This document shows positions 4,706-7,113 of a DNA stretch of 7,113 nucleotides, one piece after another. Position 1 is the first letter of the stretch. Every line of letters starts with the position of its first letter. Source of the DNA: Pseudomonadota bacterium. GTDB taxonomy: Bacteria > Pseudomonadota > Gammaproteobacteria > Burkholderiales > Burkholderiaceae_D. Both the position numbers and the translations under genes were made by a program. The notes beneath the pieces were generated by a model that was not told where the DNA came from, made no database searches, and was given only the letters and a program-made list of their open reading frames with translations. Location of the stretch: positions 1 through 7,113 of the forward strand of contig JAEWEK010000017.1 of assembly GCA_023389425.1 (NCBI GenBank), in the 5' to 3' direction.

Positions 4706-7113
4706 TTAGTTTAAGGCCTTATGAAGACCTTGTAAATCGTAGACACGCAACTGATCCAGGCTGCGCATGCCCTGGATCGCGGCCTCCGCGCCGGCAATCG
4801 TGGTATAGGTGACAGCACGGGCCATCAGCGCCGAGGTACGGATGGTGCGCGAGTCGGCAATGGCGCTGCGCTTCTCCTCCACCGTGTTCACCACCATCGC
4901 GATCTCGTGGTTCTTGATCATGTCGACGATGTGCGGGCGGCCCTCGATCACCTTGTTGACCGCGGTGACCGGGATGCCGGCTGCCTCGATCACGGCCGCG
5001 GTGCCCTTGGTGGCCACCAGCGTGAATCCCAGCTGCGCCAGGTCGCGCGCCACCTGCACGGTGCGCGGCTTGTCCGACGCCTTCACCGACAGGAACACCT
5101 TGCCCGACTCCGGCATCTGGATGCCGGCGCCCATCTGCGACTTGATGAAGGCTTCGCCGAAGGTCTCGCCCACGCCCATCACCTCGCCGGTCGACTTCAT
5201 CTCAGGGCCAAGGATGGTGTCCACGCCCGGGAATTTCACGAACGGGAACACGGCTTCCTTGACGCTGAAGAACGGCGGCACGACTTCCTTGGTGATGCCC
5301 TGCTGCGCCAGCGTCTGGCCGACCATGCAGCGCGCCGCGATCTTGGCCAGCTGCAGCCCCGTCGCCTTCGACACGAACGGCACGGTGCGCGATGCGCGCG
5401 GGTTCACTTCCAGCACGTAGACGGTGTCCTGCGTCTTGCCGTCCACTTCCTGCTGCTGGATCGCGAACTGCACGTTCATCAGGCCGACCACATTGAGGGC
5501 CTTGGCCATCAGCGAGGTCTGGCGCTTCAGTTCATCGATGGTCGCCTGCGACAGCGAGTACGGCGGCAGCGAGCAGGCCGAGTCGCCCGAGTGCACGCCA
5601 GCCTGTTCGATGTGCTCCATCACGCCGCCGATGAAGGTGGTCTCGCCGTCCGAGATGCAGTCGACGTCGCACTCGATCGCGTCGTTCAGGAAGCGGTCCA
5701 GCAGCACCGGCGAATCGTTCGACACCTTGACCGCTTCGCGCATGTAGCGCTCCAGGTCGCGCTGCTCGTGGACGATCTCCATCGCGCGGCCGCCCAGCAC
5801 GTAGGACGGGCGCACCACCAGCGGGTAGCCGATCTCGGACGCCAGCGCCAGCGCTTCGGGCTCGGTGCGCGCGGTGCGGTTCGGCGGCTGGCGCAGGCCC
5901 AGGTCCTGCAGCAGCTTCTGGAAGCGCTCGCGGTCTTCGGCGGCGTCGATCATGTCCGGCGAGGTGCCGATGATCGGCACGCCGTTCGCTTCGAGGTCCA
6001 GTGCGAGCTTGAGCGGGGTCTGGCCGCCGTACTGCACGATTACGCCCACCGGCTTTTCCAGCTCGACGATCTCGAGCACGTCTTCCAGCGTCAGCGACTC
6101 GAAGTACAGGCGGTCCGAGGTATCGTAGTCGGTCGACACGGTCTCCGGATTGCAGTTGACCATGATGGTCTCGTAGCCGTCCTCGCGCATCGCCAGCGCC
6201 GCGTGCACGCAGCAGTAGTCGAATTCGATGCCCTGGCCGATCCGGTTCGGGCCACCGCCCAGCACCATGATCTTCTTCTTGTCGGTCGGGTTGGACTCGC
6301 ACTCCTCGTCGTAGGTCGAGTACATGTAGGCGGTGTTGGTCGCGAATTCGGCCGCGCAGGTGTCGACCCGCTTGTAGACCGGGCGGATGCCGAACTCGTG
6401 GCGGCGCGCGCGGATCTCGGCAGGCGTCACATGCAGCAGGAAGGCCAGGCGGCGGTCCGAGAAGCCCTTCTGCTTCAGTTTATACAGCGTCGGCTTGTCG
6501 ATGTTCTCGAGCTTCTGGTGATCCAGCCACAGCTCGATGTCCACGATCTCCTTGATCTGGACGAGGAACCACGGATCGATCTTCGTGAGCGAGTGCACTT
6601 CTTCCAGCGTGAAGCCCTGGGCAAAAGCGTCGCCCACGTACCAGATGCGCTCCGGACCCGGCTCGCCGAGTTCTTCCTCGATGGTCTCGCGGTCGCGCGT
6701 CTTCTCGTTCAGGCCATCCACGCCCACTTCGAGGCCGCGCAGGGCCTTCTGGAACGACTCCTGGAAGGTGCGGCCGATCGCCATCACCTCGCCCACCGAT
6801 TTCATCTGGGTGGTCAGGTGCTTGTCGGCTGCCGGGAATTTCTCGAAGGTGAAGCGCGGCATCTTCGTGACGACGTAGTCGATCGTCGGCTCGAAGCTGG
6901 CCGGGGTGGTGCCGGTGATGTCGTTCTTCAGCTCGTCGAGGGTGAAGCCGACGGCCAGCAGGGCCGCAATCTTGGCGATGGGGAAGCCGGTGGCCTTCGA
7001 CGCCAGCGCCGAGGAGCGCGACACGCGCGGGTTCATCTCGATCACGATCAGGCGGCCGTTGGCCGGGTTCACCGCGAACTGCACGTTGGAGCCGCCGGTG
7101 TCCACCCCGATCT
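4706..7113 (-). CDS. carB: carbamoyl-phosphate synthase large subunit, 5' end outside window
   Basis: CarB uses ammonia from CarA, bicarbonate and two ATP to make carbamoyl phosphate for pyrimidine and arginine synthesis. The frame stays open to the right edge; the GTG at 7105 is an internal Val (...Ile-Gly-Val-Asp-Thr-Gly), not a start. About 801 of ~1075 residues are visible. Numbering from that Val as 1: the end of the carboxyphosphate ATP-grasp domain (to ~124) includes metal ligands Q9, E23 and N25, equal to E. coli Q285, E299 and N301. The oligomerisation domain is ~125-276. The second ATP-grasp (~278-660) starts at KKIMVLGGGPNRIGQGIEFD (277-296) and has Q546, E566 and N568 as metal ligands. 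The allosteric MGS-like domain is ~668-799. Between Q546 and E566 there are 8 more residues than in E. coli. carA would lie further right. Confidence 0.97.
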   Translation of the reverse strand, partial: IGVDTGGSNVQFAVNPANGRLIVIEMNPRVSRSSALASKATGFPIAKIAALLAVGFTLDELKNDITGTTPASFEPTIDYVVTKMPRFTFEKFPAADKHLTTQMKSVGEVMAIGRTFQESFQKALRGLEVGVDGLNEKTRDRETIEEELGEPGPERIWYVGDAFAQGFTLEEVHSLTKIDPWFLVQIKEIVDIELWLDHQKLENIDKPTLYKLKQKGFSDRRLAFLLHVTPAEIRARRHEFGIRPVYKRVDTCAAEFATNTAYMYSTYDEECESNPTDKKKIMVLGGGPNRIGQGIEFDYCCVHAALAMREDGYETIMVNCNPETVSTDYDTSDRLYFESLTLEDVLEIVELEKPVGVIVQYGGQTPLKLALDLEANGVPIIGTSPDMIDAAEDRERFQKLLQDLGLRQPPNRTARTEPEALALASEIGYPLVVRPSYVLGGRAMEIVHEQRDLERYMREAVKVSNDSPVLLDRFLNDAIECDVDCISDGETTFIGGVMEHIEQAGVHSGDSACSLPPYSLSQATIDELKRQTSLMAKALNVVGLMNVQFAIQQQEVDGKTQDTVYVLEVNPRASRTVPFVSKATGLQLAKIAARCMVGQTLAQQGITKEVVPPFFSVKEAVFPFVKFPGVDTILGPEMKSTGEVMGVGETFGEAFIKSQMGAGIQMPESGKVFLSVKASDKPRTVQVARDLAQLGFTLVATKGTAAVIEAAGIPVTAVNKVIEGRPHIVDMIKNHEIAMVVNTVEEKRSAIADSRTIRTSALMARAVTYTTIAGAEAAIQGMRSLDQLRVYDLQGLHKALN

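Noticed and set aside
5532..6302. 256-codon open frame on the minus strand inside carB in another frame
   Set aside because: It is an Arg/Ala/Gly-rich shadow frame entirely inside a well-conserved coding region with all CarB motifs in the main frame.
7103..7105. GTG as the start codon of carB
   Set aside because: The frame is open to the window edge with Ile-Gly before it, and the residues match an internal part of CarB near E. coli position 277; the real start is outside the window.

Overview
The window is an ordinary chromosomal housekeeping segment from a GC-rich betaproteobacterium. It is most likely a member of the Burkholderiales close to Massilia and other Oxalobacteraceae. This placement rests on the gene order and on recalled family sequences, not on a search. 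Gene content in + coordinates is: folP (only its first 22 codons, minus), ftsH (minus), rlmE/ftsJ (minus), yhbY (plus), a small DUF4149-type membrane protein (minus), greA (minus) and carB (minus, 5' end cut off by the window edge). Read along the minus strand this is carB - greA - DUF4149 - [yhbY, opposite] - rlmE - ftsH - folP, a familiar betaproteobacterial order.

Right side (4120-7113): carB encodes the large subunit of carbamoyl-phosphate synthetase. A strong 12-bp inverted repeat separates it from greA. greA, a transcript-cleavage factor, overlaps the start of the DUF4149 gene by one base (TGATG), so those two are probably translationally coupled. Middle (3414-3661): a 248-bp convergent intergenic region holds a clear intrinsic terminator for yhbY. 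It is followed by three copies of a REP-like palindrome, two direct and one inverted, whose base differences keep the hairpin paired. Centre (2213-3413): rlmE (23S rRNA 2'-O-methyltransferase) and yhbY (ribosome-assembly CRM protein) diverge from a 43-bp gap with overlapping candidate -10 boxes. Left side: ftsH, a membrane AAA+ zinc protease, begins at a GTG with a very good Shine-Dalgarno sequence. It is separated from rlmE by 197 bp that may hold its own promoter, and it ends in a terminator-like hairpin before folP.

Functionally the genes cover pyrimidine/arginine precursor synthesis, transcription elongation, 50S maturation, membrane protein quality control and folate synthesis. They are neighbours by conserved order and do not form one pathway. 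I found no phage, insertion sequence, toxin-antitoxin, CRISPR, tRNA or rRNA gene, and no evidence for a new multi-gene system. The most unusual material is non-coding: the REP-like cluster, the carB-greA inverted repeat, and the symmetric rlmE/yhbY promoter with a possibly leaderless rlmE mRNA.
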